Positions 1-8,569 of a stretch of 25,786 bases of DNA are shown one piece after another (position 1 is the first letter of the stretch; the number at the start of each line of letters is the position of its first letter). Source of the DNA: a virus. The notes beneath the pieces were generated by a model that saw nothing but the letters and a program-made list of their open reading frames with translations, ran no database searches and had not been told where the DNA came from. The stretch spans positions 1 to 25,786 of IMG/VR virus record IMGVR_UViG_3300030060_002228. The stretch is one strand, 5' to 3'. A program made the translations under genes and the position numbers.

Positions 1-292
1 TACCATTTGTTATTTCAGATACAATAGAACAGGCCACACCAATTATGGCAGGATCGCCTGTAAGTAGTAAATAATCAGATAACTGATAATCTTTTAATTT
101 TTGTTTTAATGTTTGAGTTACATAAGCAGGGCTTAAAATAATTTGAGAGTTTTCTGGTAGTAATACTTTTAAATTACCAAATTCTCTAGCACCAATAATA
201 TTTATTTTGGGAGCTCCTATTTTTGACCCCGGTATATCTTGTATAACAAAAACAGTTGCTTTGTTATCAGATGGCTGATTAGACATTCTCAT
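1..292 (-). CDS. Conserved phage protein of unknown function (partial, runs off left edge)
   Basis: About 97 codons are visible from an ATG at 292 reading leftwards with no stop before base 1, so the C-terminus is missing. The start has a Shine-Dalgarno-like AAGAAGGA about 10 nt upstream; a second in-frame ATG at 286 is possible. The visible protein has alternating beta-type segments and motifs such as VFVIQDIPGSKIGAPKINII near the N-terminus and YLLLTGDPAIIGVA near the cut end. I recognise this as a protein style that recurs in marine phages, but no function is known to me and no catalytic motif is visible. It is divergent from the helicase at 364 and is separated from it by a 71-bp shared promoter region, so it probably belongs to an early or middle transcription unit outside the window. 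Confidence 0.72.
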   Translation of the reverse strand, partial: MRMSNQPSDNKATVFVIQDIPGSKIGAPKINIIGAREFGNLKVLLPENSQIILSPAYVTQTLKQKLKDYQLSDYLLLTGDPAIIGVACSIVSEITNG

Positions 293-308
293 TAATAATA
301 TATCCTTC

Positions 309-337
309 TTGACATTTTATAACACATAATGTATATG
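309..337 (+). promoter_or_regulatory. Candidate sigma70-type promoter for the helicase gene
   Basis: A perfect -35 hexamer TTGACA (309-314) is followed by a 17-bp spacer and TATATG (332-337), a 4/6 match to the -10 consensus. Transcription would start around 344, about 20 nt before the ATG at 364. Its -10 and -35 elements overlap the oppositely oriented promoter candidate, so the two could compete for RNA polymerase. Confidence 0.45.
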
Positions 338-344
338 CTTCCAA
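316..344 (-). promoter_or_regulatory. Candidate sigma70-type promoter for the leftward partial gene
   Basis: Read on the minus strand, TTGGAA (339-344) is followed after exactly 17 bp by TATAAA (316-321). These match the -35 and -10 consensus at 4/6 and 5/6 positions. The predicted transcript would begin near 308, leaving a very short leader before the ATG at 292. It interleaves with the rightward promoter candidate in the same 71-bp gap. Confidence 0.42.
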
Positions 345-363
345 TAGAAAGTAAAAATATATT

Positions 364-1788
364 ATGCATTATAAACATAAAAGCAAGCCTTTTGCTCATC
401 AAGATAAGGCCCTTAAAATGTCGTGGGATAAAGAAGTATTCGCTTATTTTATGGAGATGGGTACAGGTAAATCAAAGGTCTTAATAGACAATATCGCTAT
501 GTTATATAATAGTGGTAAGATAAACGCTGCACTGATAGTAGCACCAAAAGGTGTATATAAAACTTGGTTTGACCAAGAGATACCTAATCATATGCCAGAT
601 TACATACCAAAAGTTATGGGTCTATGGCGTACAGATCCTAATGCAAAAGAGTTAAAACCTTTGTTTAAAACAGGAGCGGAACTTCATATATTAATTATGA
701 ATGTTGAAGCTTTTTCAACTAAAAAAGGACTACAGTTTGCGCATAAATTTTTGAATAGTCATAATGCATTGCTGGGTATTGATGAGTCTACAACTATAAA
801 AAACCCTGCTGCTAAAAGAACTAAAAATATTTTGTCTTTAAGATCTCTTACTAAATATAGAAGAATACTTACAGGTTCACCTGTAACTAAATCACCTCTT
901 GATTTATATTCTCAATGTCAATTTTTAGATCCTTGGTTGTTGGATCAATCTTCTTATTATTCTTTTAGAACTAGATATGCTATCTGTAGAAAAATACAGG
1001 TTCATGGTAGACAAGTTGAGATTGTTGTTGGATACAGAAACCTAGGTGAACTATCAGATAAAATAAAACCTTTTTCTTATCGTGTATTAAAAGATGATTG
1101 TTTAGATTTACCAAAGAAAACATATTTAAAACGTACTATTGATTTGTCTGACGATCAAAAGAAAGTTTATAAACAAATGAAACAAGAAGCACTTGCTGTA
1201 TTAAATGGTAAGATGGTTACATCAGCCACTGTAATTACTCAACTTATGAGATTACATCAAATTACTTGTGGTCATTTCACAGCTAATGACGGTTCAGTGC
1301 AAGAGATAAAAAACAATCGTATATCTCAACTGATGGACATACTAGAAGAAGTTGAGGGTAAAGCTGTTATATGGGCTCATTATAGGTATGACATAGAAAA
1401 AATTGTACAAGCTATATCAAAAAAATATGGTAATAATTCTGTGGTAACTTATTACGGTGATACATCTACAGACGATAGACAGAGAGCTATTCAAAAAATA
1501 CAGGACCCAGAATCACCAGTTAGATTTATAGTAGGCACACCTCAAACAGGTGGTTATGGTATAACTCTTACAGGTGCATCAACTATGATTTACTACTCTA
1601 ATGGCTATGATCTAGAAAAAAGACAACAATCTGAAGCTAGAATAGATAGAATAGGTCAAGAAAAACCTATGACTTATATAGATATTATGGCAGAAGACAC
1701 TATAGATATGAGAATAGTAAAATCTTTACGACAAAAAGTAAATATAGCTACCGAAATCATGGGAGAAGAGTTAAAAGATTGGATATGA
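364..1788 (+). CDS. SNF2-type DEAD/DEAH-box helicase/ATPase (phage)
   Basis: This is a superfamily 2 helicase of the SNF2/Rad54-like type, expected to couple ATP hydrolysis to movement on double-stranded DNA. Visible motifs in order are a Q-motif-like AHQ near residue 11, Walker A MGTGKS (32-37), motif II as DEST (140-143, in place of DEAH), motif III LTGSP (169-173), and motif VI QSEARIDRIGQ (422-432). Both RecA-like lobes therefore appear complete in 474 residues, with no large insertion or accessory domain, which is compact and typical of phage versions. The ATG at 364 follows the divergent promoter region; upstream there is only a weak GAAAG-type ribosome site. Phages usually carry such genes in the replication/recombination module, so this likely marks the end of the early region where it meets the late block on the other strand. 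The exact substrate is unknown. Confidence 0.88.
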   Translation: MHYKHKSKPFAHQDKALKMSWDKEVFAYFMEMGTGKSKVLIDNIAMLYNSGKINAALIVAPKGVYKTWFDQEIPNHMPDYIPKVMGLWRTDPNAKELKPLFKTGAELHILIMNVEAFSTKKGLQFAHKFLNSHNALLGIDESTTIKNPAAKRTKNILSLRSLTKYRRILTGSPVTKSPLDLYSQCQFLDPWLLDQSSYYSFRTRYAICRKIQVHGRQVEIVVGYRNLGELSDKIKPFSYRVLKDDCLDLPKKTYLKRTIDLSDDQKKVYKQMKQEALAVLNGKMVTSATVITQLMRLHQITCGHFTANDGSVQEIKNNRISQLMDILEEVEGKAVIWAHYRYDIEKIVQAISKKYGNNSVVTYYGDTSTDDRQRAIQKIQDPESPVRFIVGTPQTGGYGITLTGASTMIYYSNGYDLEKRQQSEARIDRIGQEKPMTYIDIMAEDTIDMRIVKSLRQKVNIATEIMGEELKDWI

Positions 1789-1988
1789 AATATCCTTATT
1801 ATATTAGAATGGCAATATTATTATGTGTTGGTGCGTTTGCACCAATTGGTATTCACCATATTGTTTATAAATTATGGGATGTCAGTGTATTGCGAGCAGC
1901 AGAAATAACTTTTATATTATGTATTCCGATAGCTTATTGGATGGCCAGTAAAATAAATGAACGTTGGCACGACGACCGAGAAGATTAA
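1785..1988 (+). CDS. Small two-helix membrane protein, unknown function
   Basis: This 67-residue protein contains two strongly hydrophobic segments: residues about 8-24 (MAILLCVGAFAPIGIHHI) and about 38-53 (EITFILCIPIAYWMA). A charged tail, NERWHDDRED, follows. The shape, two membrane helices with a short polar loop and charged C-terminus, fits a small inner-membrane protein and could fit a class II-type holin, but there is no family signature. I chose the ATG at 1785 because it overlaps the helicase stop in an ATGA arrangement; an in-frame TTG at 1779 sits 8 nt after GAAGAG and is an alternative. It is co-directional with the helicase and probably translationally coupled to it. Its stop codon shares the TTAA at 1985-1988 with the stop of the converging gene. 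Confidence 0.62.
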   Translation: MKYPYYIRMAILLCVGAFAPIGIHHIVYKLWDVSVLRAAEITFILCIPIAYWMASKINERWHDDRED

Positions 1989-2194
1989 TTCATAAATAAA
2001 TTAAAAAGACCAACAAGCGTAAGTATTGTTGTAAATGCACCGCCAACAATCCAGTAAATTACAACATCTGTTTTTCTTTCTAACTTTCCTACATCTTGAT
2101 GTAAATGATCTATCTGTCTTTTAAAACCTTGTACGTAACCATACAGAGATACTAAATGTTCGCCGGTAGTCTTTGGTGGTTTACCGTTAGCCAT
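1985..2194 (-). CDS. Small coiled-coil plus C-terminal membrane-helix protein (XhlA/holin-like)
   Basis: The 69-residue product has a polar N-terminus, a predicted amphipathic coiled coil at about residues 20-42 (heptad-like Leu/Ile/Val spacing in FKRQIDHLHQDVGKLERKTD), and one hydrophobic segment at about 45-68 (VVIYWIVGGAFTTILTLVGL). This layout resembles XhlA-type phage lysis accessory proteins, which are small and membrane-anchored with an N-terminal coiled coil. The match is by architecture only. It is the last gene of the leftward late operon, a common site for lysis genes. Its ATG overlaps the stop of the preceding gene by one base (TAATG). No endolysin is visible in this window, so a lysis cassette, if present, is incomplete here or the gene has another membrane role. 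Confidence 0.6.
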   Translation of the reverse strand: MANGKPPKTTGEHLVSLYGYVQGFKRQIDHLHQDVGKLERKTDVVIYWIVGGAFTTILTLVGLFNLFMN

Positions 2195-3006
2195 TATTCT
2201 TCGTCATACTCCATATCACCAGCCATAGCACCAGGTGATCTACTATAATCTCGACCTCCCATAGCTGCTGCGCTTGCTGCGGCTTGTGCGCTACCAAGTC
2301 CACCGTAACCTGTTTGAGCAGACTCAGCGATTGAATCCATCATACCTTGTGTATCAATATCTTTAAAACCAAATTGGCCTAAAAGATTATCTAAATTTTT
2401 CTGGCTATATCCTTTACCTGCAGCACCTCTTTGTAACATATTTGAAATTCTGTTTGATCTGCTTCTCATTTCTCTCATAGGATCAGAATAATAACCACCT
2501 AAAGCATTCATTCTATTTAATTCTTCTGCTGTCTTTCCAAATAACGTTCCGCCAAAACCAGCTAAGTCTTGATCTGATACTCCTCTGTAATATTTAGATT
2601 CTTTAGGATTAAAAATCATCTGTCCCACATCTCCTAATGAACTTAAAGCTTTACCTGCAATGCCTCCGCTTCCTATGAAATCTAATAATTTAGTGCCGCC
2701 TTGTGTAAGAAGGTCTAAGAGAGGGTTACGCTGTGATGTTGTATCACTTTCCATTAATTCACTGTCGCTATATTCCAGAAGGTCATCATCACCATCTTTC
2801 TCTATGTCAAAAGTTTGGATATCACCTTGTGTATCTGTTACTAAATTTCTTTTTATTGCTTCTCTGAGGTTTTCTCTTTCAATAGCAGACATGTCTCCCA
2901 TAGTATTATCAGCAGATCTTCTGCTTGCTAACTCTGACATAGCAGCAAAGTTGCCAATATTGGCCAGCTGTTGAAGTTCTTCTTCTGATAATTGTGTTAA
3001 ATCCAT
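2194..3006 (-). CDS. Putative virion-associated protein, unknown function
   Basis: This is a 270-residue protein with no domain I recognise. The N-terminus has a helical segment, LTQLSEEELQQLANIG. An acidic stretch occurs around residues 69-90 (EKDGDDDLLEYSDSELMESD), followed by a Gly-rich amphipathic or hydrophobic segment at about 104-132. The C-terminal third is Gly/Ala/Ser-rich (GGLGSAQAAASAAAMGGRDY) and the last residues are acidic. Position and composition suit a small internal or capsid-associated virion protein made with the large neighbour upstream. The start overlaps that gene's stop as TAATG, with AGAGGA about 8 nt upstream. A function in head or ejection is inferred from gene order only. 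Confidence 0.62.
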   Translation of the reverse strand: MDLTQLSEEELQQLANIGNFAAMSELASRRSADNTMGDMSAIERENLREAIKRNLVTDTQGDIQTFDIEKDGDDDLLEYSDSELMESDTTSQRNPLLDLLTQGGTKLLDFIGSGGIAGKALSSLGDVGQMIFNPKESKYYRGVSDQDLAGFGGTLFGKTAEELNRMNALGGYYSDPMREMRSRSNRISNMLQRGAAGKGYSQKNLDNLLGQFGFKDIDTQGMMDSIAESAQTGYGGLGSAQAAASAAAMGGRDYSRSPGAMAGDMEYDEE

Positions 3007-6000
3007 TATGCTAATCCTCTATTTCGAAGCCTAATCATCTTCTCTTCCTCTGATAATAACGTTCTCTCAGCTGGTGTCAACCCAGTAGTCATAGGTGTTG
3101 GAGCTTGTACTATAGAGGGATTTGGCTGAGGTTGTGGGGGCAACTGACTTCTCTCTGCTGGAGGTGGTATGTAATCTTCTAATCTAAAGTTCCACTCACC
3201 AGATAAAGTTGCTCCATTAAAATCTTGATACATTCTATTAATTACAGGTTCTGCTTGGCTATAAAAGTCTTGCCCTGTTTTTTGTTCTATCTCTATTAAA
3301 GATTTACGTATGTCTTTACTAGGAAAATATGGTCTAAATAAACCTTCTTTTACATACTGGTAATTTTTCTTTTGATTTCTATCTATAAAAGTTTTTGCTA
3401 TTGCATCGTCAGACATACCTAAAGTTTTAGCACTTCTAATTTTATTTCTCATAGTTCTGTTAACATCAAACATAGCTTTGTTAGCTACAAAATATCTCTC
3501 AATAACTTCTTCCATTGACTTATTAGGTCTAATTACACCTTCTCTACCTCCAGTAAATTCTTTTCTAGAGTTACGTATACCTGAGTTAAAATCATTAATG
3601 GCAAACTCAAGAGCATTCTCTGGTTTGATAGGTATTAATCTAAAACCAAACACACCAGCAAGAGATTTATCTATTTCTATAACATCTCCGTTTCTATCCG
3701 GCTTACCGGTTGCTGAGTCGTAAACTCTTACAAACTGTTTGTATTGTGGTAATTGTGATTCAACAACGTGTTTTAACATTCTATCATACTTTTCATTTCT
3801 AGGTGTTTGCTCTGTATATAAAACAACACCATCTTTTGTTACACCACCTCTAGCTACAATGTCTCCAATAGCTTCTGTAAAAATAGACTCACCAATAAAT
3901 GGGTTAGCTGTTTCAGCCATAGCTTTTGTAAGCCCTTCATAAAAACCTTTAGCTAATACTTCTTCATCTTCAATACCCTGTTGAATATTTTGTAATACAG
4001 TTCTGAACGGTCTTTGCACTGTGTCATACACATTGTTATGACTCCAATCACTATAAAATAATTCACCTGTGTTAGGATCTTTTACAAATATAAGCTGTGA
4101 GTTTTTAGACCAAGGTGCAACACCTAAGTCTCTCGCTGCTAGTGCCTCTTTGTCTGATACACCGAAGATAGCTTTTGATCCTTCAACGATACCATACGGT
4201 ATAATTGAAAACGCAGCAGCCGATCCGGCTGCTCTTGATAAGGCAATATTTTTCATAGGGTTTGTGCTTTTAAAATAATTTATACTTCCTGTTACAGGAT
4301 CTCTTAAATCTTTTAGTATTGTTTCAAAAATACCACCGCTTGTTCTAAATACTTCTGATGGCCATGACATAAAATTACCAAACGGTGTAACACGCATTGT
4401 TCTTACAAAGTCACCAACGTACGCATAGTTTGGTATTGTATTTCTTACAATATCAGCAGCTTCTTCTTTTAATTCTTGAGCTGATTTTTTAATACCTGCT
4501 TTTGCGTATGCATCTGCTCTTCTAAGTTTTTCTGTCTCATACATTGTAATTTTCCAAAAATCATCTTCAGCTACATAAACATCTTGAAATCCTTGACCTA
4601 TAGCTCTAGCTTTTCTTAACGTGCCTTCTCCTGCTTTACCTAAAGCTCTAAACATAGGTTTTAAAATAGAATCTGTTGCAATATTACCAGACTCAAATAT
4701 CTTTGCATCACGCATAAGATTTTTTAAGTCTCCCATTCTTACGTTAGTATTTGTAACACCAAGTTCTAATAACTCTCTGTAGTAGTCCATAGCTTTAGGA
4801 TCTCTTAAACCAACGTTTAAACTTTTTCTTGCTTGGTTAAAACCTCTTATCATATAAATAGGATTGGACAGTGCACCGTTAGCTAGTGCAAATGCAGAAG
4901 AAGATAAAAAGTTTCTAAAATGTGTAGGTATAGATAAAACTGTTTTTGCATATTGTGATACTGCTTTTGGTGTTAAGAATAAATTTCTATACGCACCTGA
5001 CGCTGTTCTAGCTGCAAAGTTACCTTTCTCTCCTCTCATCCATTCAGATACTTTATTTGCATTACTAAATGCTTCTGCTATTTCTTTTGATGTATATTGA
5101 CCTTGTAATCTATTTATTAATACACCATCTTGAAAATATTCTTTTACATAATCATCTATCTTTACAATTTCTGTGTTTGGTAAAGCTTTCCTTGCATCTA
5201 ATGGATTTGCAAAGAAAAAACCTTTTGACCCTGGAGCTGTTGCAGTTGTAGCCGCATCTTTTAATCTTTGATCAACATCTAATATTTCATCAAACAATTG
5301 ATTTTTTCTAGCTATTGTTGATAGTCTGTTTATACCTTCGTATATAGAAAACCTTGCATCTTCTATCTCACCAAACAATTCTCTAAATGCTTTACTACCT
5401 TTACCTATAACTTTTAATTCTTGTGATCCATCCGGTAGTTCTTTAGTTAAAGTTTGTGCAAATGTTTTTATATTTGTGGCATCAGTAGCACCTTGTGTTA
5501 GATTATCAAACTCAAAAGAAGGTAATTTTGTTTTAGGATTATATTGTCTTGCTTGTGATAAAACACTATTTACCATTTGCTCTGCTGTCTCATCTGTAAT
5601 TGGATTTTTGTTTTTAGCTGCGTATCTTTTAAATATTTCTTTTACATTATCAACAGCTTCTGTTGCAGGTTTATATCTTTGATAAAAACCAAAATCTTGG
5701 TTTTGAAATATTCTATATGTTGTACCTATAAATTGTTTTACTCTGTCACCCATAAGTTCTCGTAGATTAGCTTGTAATTTTTTACCTGCTGCTCCTTTCA
5801 GACCTACAGAACCTTGAGCTGTAATATCTAAAAGAGTGCTAAATCTATCTCTAACTTTATTTGCTGCTTCAAGAATGTTATTTACGTTTTCTGCTTTTGC
5901 ACCTTGTTTTTTCGCTAATTTAGCAAAAGCATTTACAGCTTCGTCGGGCATACCTTTTTTTATATCTCCCTCAAACATTAAATCATTTATTTCTTTTAAA

Positions 6001-6986
6001 AATTTACCTCTGTTCTCATCGTTAGTTTTATTTAAAAAATTTTTTAATGTTGGAAACATTTGATTTACTTCCTTATCAATACGTTTTACTTGTTCCATGG
6101 CAAAGTTTGTGTCTGACATCTGTCTGCCTTTTTCAGTTCTTTTAGCTAAAAATAATTCTTGTGGTTGTGCACCTCTTGGTCTAAATGCAGATCCTACTTT
6201 ATCAAAAAATCTTATTAGTTTATCACTACTATATATGGCTTCTTTACCACGTTTACCTAGTTCTCTTAATCCAACACCTGTACCAAATACTAATCCTGTA
6301 AGTGGTATGGACTCAGCACTAAATTTTAATCTGTTTAATAATTTTCTTGCAGCATCTTTTTGTGGATCTGCTTGTACATCTCTATCTAATTCTGTTGGAC
6401 CAGCTTCAAATACATCACCAATAGTTCCAATATTTTCTACATCACCAACCAAAGTTTCTCCAGCTGCACCACCCAAAGCTACTGCAGCTATATTTTGACC
6501 TGTAGTTAATTTTAGTTGTTTTGCTTTCTTTAAACCTTTTTGTAAATTTTTTGCTTTTGGATTTAAATATGTGCCAGCTTTTCTAGCTCGTAAAGCTTTT
6601 AAAGATAGTTTTCTTGCAGCTGTTGCAGCAGCTGTTGCAGGTACACCTATTTGCACCAATGTTTGTGTAATCTTACCTGCAGCTGTTTTCTCAGCTGTCT
6701 CTTCAAATATATTTATTGTATCAAATACTTGTTCTACTCGTGCTGCAGCATCTGTTGTAATACCAGTTAGGTCCATCAACTCTGCGCCTAGTGAAAATAT
6801 ACCTTCAGGCACTTTGACAATACCAGATGCAATGCCCGCCATAGCACCATGTATTTGACTTATCTCTTGATCATCTTCTGCGGGTGGTTGAAGTGTTTCT
6901 ACTTCCTGTTCAAGCTCTTGTATTTCATTAGGTTTAAACTCGTCGTCGTATATTACAGTTCCTTTGGGAAATTTTTGCGAGGACAT
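3006..6986 (-). CDS. Large putative internal virion / DNA-ejection protein (1326 aa)
   Basis: The longest gene in the window. It has an acidic N-terminus (residues about 15-45). Several Ala/Gly-rich segments could insert in or cross a membrane: about 46-75, 105-125, 163-178 and 222-240. A further hydrophobic patch lies at about 912-935 (AAGSAAAFSIIPYGIVEG). The middle is a long, mostly helical, Lys/Asn-rich region, and the C-terminus is Pro/Gln-rich (PPPAERSQLPPQPQPNP) before a charged end. I see no transglycosylase, protease or polymerase motif. Very long late-module proteins of this composition in podovirus-like phages are usually core or pilot proteins ejected with the genome, which is my inference here. 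The start follows GAGGG 5 nt upstream and lies 1 nt after the preceding stop. Confidence 0.68.
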   Translation of the reverse strand: MSSQKFPKGTVIYDDEFKPNEIQELEQEVETLQPPAEDDQEISQIHGAMAGIASGIVKVPEGIFSLGAELMDLTGITTDAAARVEQVFDTINIFEETAEKTAAGKITQTLVQIGVPATAAATAARKLSLKALRARKAGTYLNPKAKNLQKGLKKAKQLKLTTGQNIAAVALGGAAGETLVGDVENIGTIGDVFEAGPTELDRDVQADPQKDAARKLLNRLKFSAESIPLTGLVFGTGVGLRELGKRGKEAIYSSDKLIRFFDKVGSAFRPRGAQPQELFLAKRTEKGRQMSDTNFAMEQVKRIDKEVNQMFPTLKNFLNKTNDENRGKFLKEINDLMFEGDIKKGMPDEAVNAFAKLAKKQGAKAENVNNILEAANKVRDRFSTLLDITAQGSVGLKGAAGKKLQANLRELMGDRVKQFIGTTYRIFQNQDFGFYQRYKPATEAVDNVKEIFKRYAAKNKNPITDETAEQMVNSVLSQARQYNPKTKLPSFEFDNLTQGATDATNIKTFAQTLTKELPDGSQELKVIGKGSKAFRELFGEIEDARFSIYEGINRLSTIARKNQLFDEILDVDQRLKDAATTATAPGSKGFFFANPLDARKALPNTEIVKIDDYVKEYFQDGVLINRLQGQYTSKEIAEAFSNANKVSEWMRGEKGNFAARTASGAYRNLFLTPKAVSQYAKTVLSIPTHFRNFLSSSAFALANGALSNPIYMIRGFNQARKSLNVGLRDPKAMDYYRELLELGVTNTNVRMGDLKNLMRDAKIFESGNIATDSILKPMFRALGKAGEGTLRKARAIGQGFQDVYVAEDDFWKITMYETEKLRRADAYAKAGIKKSAQELKEEAADIVRNTIPNYAYVGDFVRTMRVTPFGNFMSWPSEVFRTSGGIFETILKDLRDPVTGSINYFKSTNPMKNIALSRAAGSAAAFSIIPYGIVEGSKAIFGVSDKEALAARDLGVAPWSKNSQLIFVKDPNTGELFYSDWSHNNVYDTVQRPFRTVLQNIQQGIEDEEVLAKGFYEGLTKAMAETANPFIGESIFTEAIGDIVARGGVTKDGVVLYTEQTPRNEKYDRMLKHVVESQLPQYKQFVRVYDSATGKPDRNGDVIEIDKSLAGVFGFRLIPIKPENALEFAINDFNSGIRNSRKEFTGGREGVIRPNKSMEEVIERYFVANKAMFDVNRTMRNKIRSAKTLGMSDDAIAKTFIDRNQKKNYQYVKEGLFRPYFPSKDIRKSLIEIEQKTGQDFYSQAEPVINRMYQDFNGATLSGEWNFRLEDYIPPPAERSQLPPQPQPNPSIVQAPTPMTTGLTPAERTLLSEEEKMIRLRNRGLA

Positions 6987-6987
6987 T

Positions 6988-7761
6988 TTAACCCTCTTCT
7001 GTTATTTCTTTCAGAGTAATTGTATCAATCGGCTCTGTTCTTGTAGGCTCTGATTTTTTTATAACAAATTTTCTAGTAGCTGGATTTAAAAGTATAGCAC
7101 CATCATCTTGCGCTTCTAAAAATTCCCTGCTTATTCTTGTTTTACTATTGTCTAGTGGTGCAATCCCTCTGTATTTAGCTCCTAATTCATTTACAGCTCT
7201 TATATCGTCTCTTGATATTTGAACTGCTTTATATTGATCGTTTGGATTTAACGCATCACCACCAAATATATTTATTAATTGTTTTATTCTAGATTCGTCA
7301 GTTCCAGACTCATATGTTTTTTTCCCTAATTTTGCTTCTATAGCTCTGTCTGCAACATCTTTTTTAATACCAAGCTCAAGACCTTTCATAGCTCCAGCTA
7401 CACCTAAACCTTTACCTGCTGTTCTGGCTTTTAATGCTTGACCAACAGGCGCTTCAAAAGCAGAAGCTAAGTTGGCAAGTGTGCCGCCCTTACCTGCTGT
7501 TGACATACCCCTTAGTCCACCTTGAATTAAAACATTAGTTAATAGATCTCCGCCAGATGGTTTGCCTAAGTTAGCAAGTTTCATAGCTGTCTCTGCATAA
7601 CTTCTACCTGATGGTGATAATCCTGATGTTTCAAATATTTCTTGAATTTGTTCTTCTGTTGTACCTGTTTTATAATTAGTTCTAGGTTGAGCTAACTCCA
7701 TAATACCTTCGTTAACTTCCCCACCTTTTCTGAACATTGGTCTTTTTAATGTTATACTCAT
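6988..7761 (-). CDS. Putative virion protein with RKGG/GIMEL-type N-terminal motif
   Basis: A 257-residue protein whose N-terminus carries MFRKGGEVNEGIMELAQPR, a motif I associate with marine phage structural proteins; the related GIMEL sequence occurs in the protein encoded at 8569-9342. The central portion (about 60-130) is Gly/Ala/Leu-rich (GGLRGMSTAGKGGTLANL), and the rest is a mixed polar region ending in an acidic tail. No enzyme motif is seen. AAGGGG lies 4 nt before the ATG, inside the end of the previous gene, whose stop is one base away, so translation is probably coupled. Its place between other virion/ejection-type proteins suggests an internal or connector component. Confidence 0.65.
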   Translation of the reverse strand: MSITLKRPMFRKGGEVNEGIMELAQPRTNYKTGTTEEQIQEIFETSGLSPSGRSYAETAMKLANLGKPSGGDLLTNVLIQGGLRGMSTAGKGGTLANLASAFEAPVGQALKARTAGKGLGVAGAMKGLELGIKKDVADRAIEAKLGKKTYESGTDESRIKQLINIFGGDALNPNDQYKAVQISRDDIRAVNELGAKYRGIAPLDNSKTRISREFLEAQDDGAILLNPATRKFVIKKSEPTRTEPIDTITLKEITEEG

Positions 7762-7762
7762 G

Positions 7763-8569
7763 TTACCCCTTTATTAACCTATAGATACCAGCTAACGTAG
7801 CACCTGCACTTAGTCCTGTTTGTAAAGCACCTGGTGTTGGCATTACTGTGCTTCTCTCTCCACCAGGATATCCTGATATCAAAGGCACAATGCCAGAACC
7901 TAAAGTCTGAGCTGCTTCCAAAGGTTGGAAAGCTTGTCTCTGTGCAAGTTGTTGTTGGGCACCCAACGTTGCTTGATCTCTTGCTTGTTGTTGGCCACCT
8001 AATGTTGTTAAGCTTGCTATTTGTTGACCTAACAATGCAGGTGTTTGTTGTGCTAAATTAATGTTTCTTAAAAAATCTTGTTGAGATAAATTTTGTGCTT
8101 GATTAAATCCTTGTCCTAATAGTTGTGCTTGTAATGCTGCTCTGTTTCTAGCTTGACCTGTTAAATATTCTGCTTCTGCAACACCTTGTCTTCCACCGCC
8201 AAAGGCTCCAGCTTGTATAGCTTGATTTGCTAATGAAGGTAAACCAGCTTGTGTTTGTCTATCAAATTCTGCAAGTGTTGTGTCAATAACATCTTGTTGA
8301 AAAGGAGACATGTAAGATTGATAAGATGTCGGTCCAGTCAATCCTTGTGCTGCTGTTAAGAATGGTTGGAAACCACCCAGACCAGAAGCTAAACCTTCTG
8401 CTTGTGTTGTTAACGCACCAGGACCAGCAACAAACTGTGGCCCCATAACTTTTGATAAATCTTGTGTTTTAAAATCACCAACTGCTTTTTGTAAATCTGT
8501 TAAATACGTTTTGCCGGCTGCTTCAATAAACTCTGCGGGTGCCTGTCTTACTGTTTGGACTTCTGCCAT
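7763..8569 (-). CDS. Putative internal virion protein, Gln/Ala/Gly-rich
   Basis: This 268-residue protein is rich in Gln, Ala and Gly. It contains the stretches SPFQQDVIDTTLAEFDRQ (about 88-105) and AIQAGAFGGGRQGVAEAE (about 117-134), which resemble a conserved core I associate with virion proteins of many marine phages. The middle is a long, likely helical Gln-rich segment (LAQQTPALLGQQ, GGQQQARDQATLGAQQQLAQ). The C-terminus has a weakly hydrophobic Gly/Ala/Leu segment, LSAGATLAGIYRLIKG. No catalytic residues are apparent. The gene starts in a TAATG overlap with the upstream stop, and AGGAGG lies 9 nt upstream. The composition suits an ejected or internal head protein; the exact role is unknown. 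Confidence 0.66.
   Translation of the reverse strand: MAEVQTVRQAPAEFIEAAGKTYLTDLQKAVGDFKTQDLSKVMGPQFVAGPGALTTQAEGLASGLGGFQPFLTAAQGLTGPTSYQSYMSPFQQDVIDTTLAEFDRQTQAGLPSLANQAIQAGAFGGGRQGVAEAEYLTGQARNRAALQAQLLGQGFNQAQNLSQQDFLRNINLAQQTPALLGQQIASLTTLGGQQQARDQATLGAQQQLAQRQAFQPLEAAQTLGSGIVPLISGYPGGERSTVMPTPGALQTGLSAGATLAGIYRLIKG

Noticed and set aside
6097-6498. 133-aa plus-strand open frame inside the large virion gene
   Set aside because: Antisense shadow of a longer gene with consistent direction and overlaps; no own start context or known motif.
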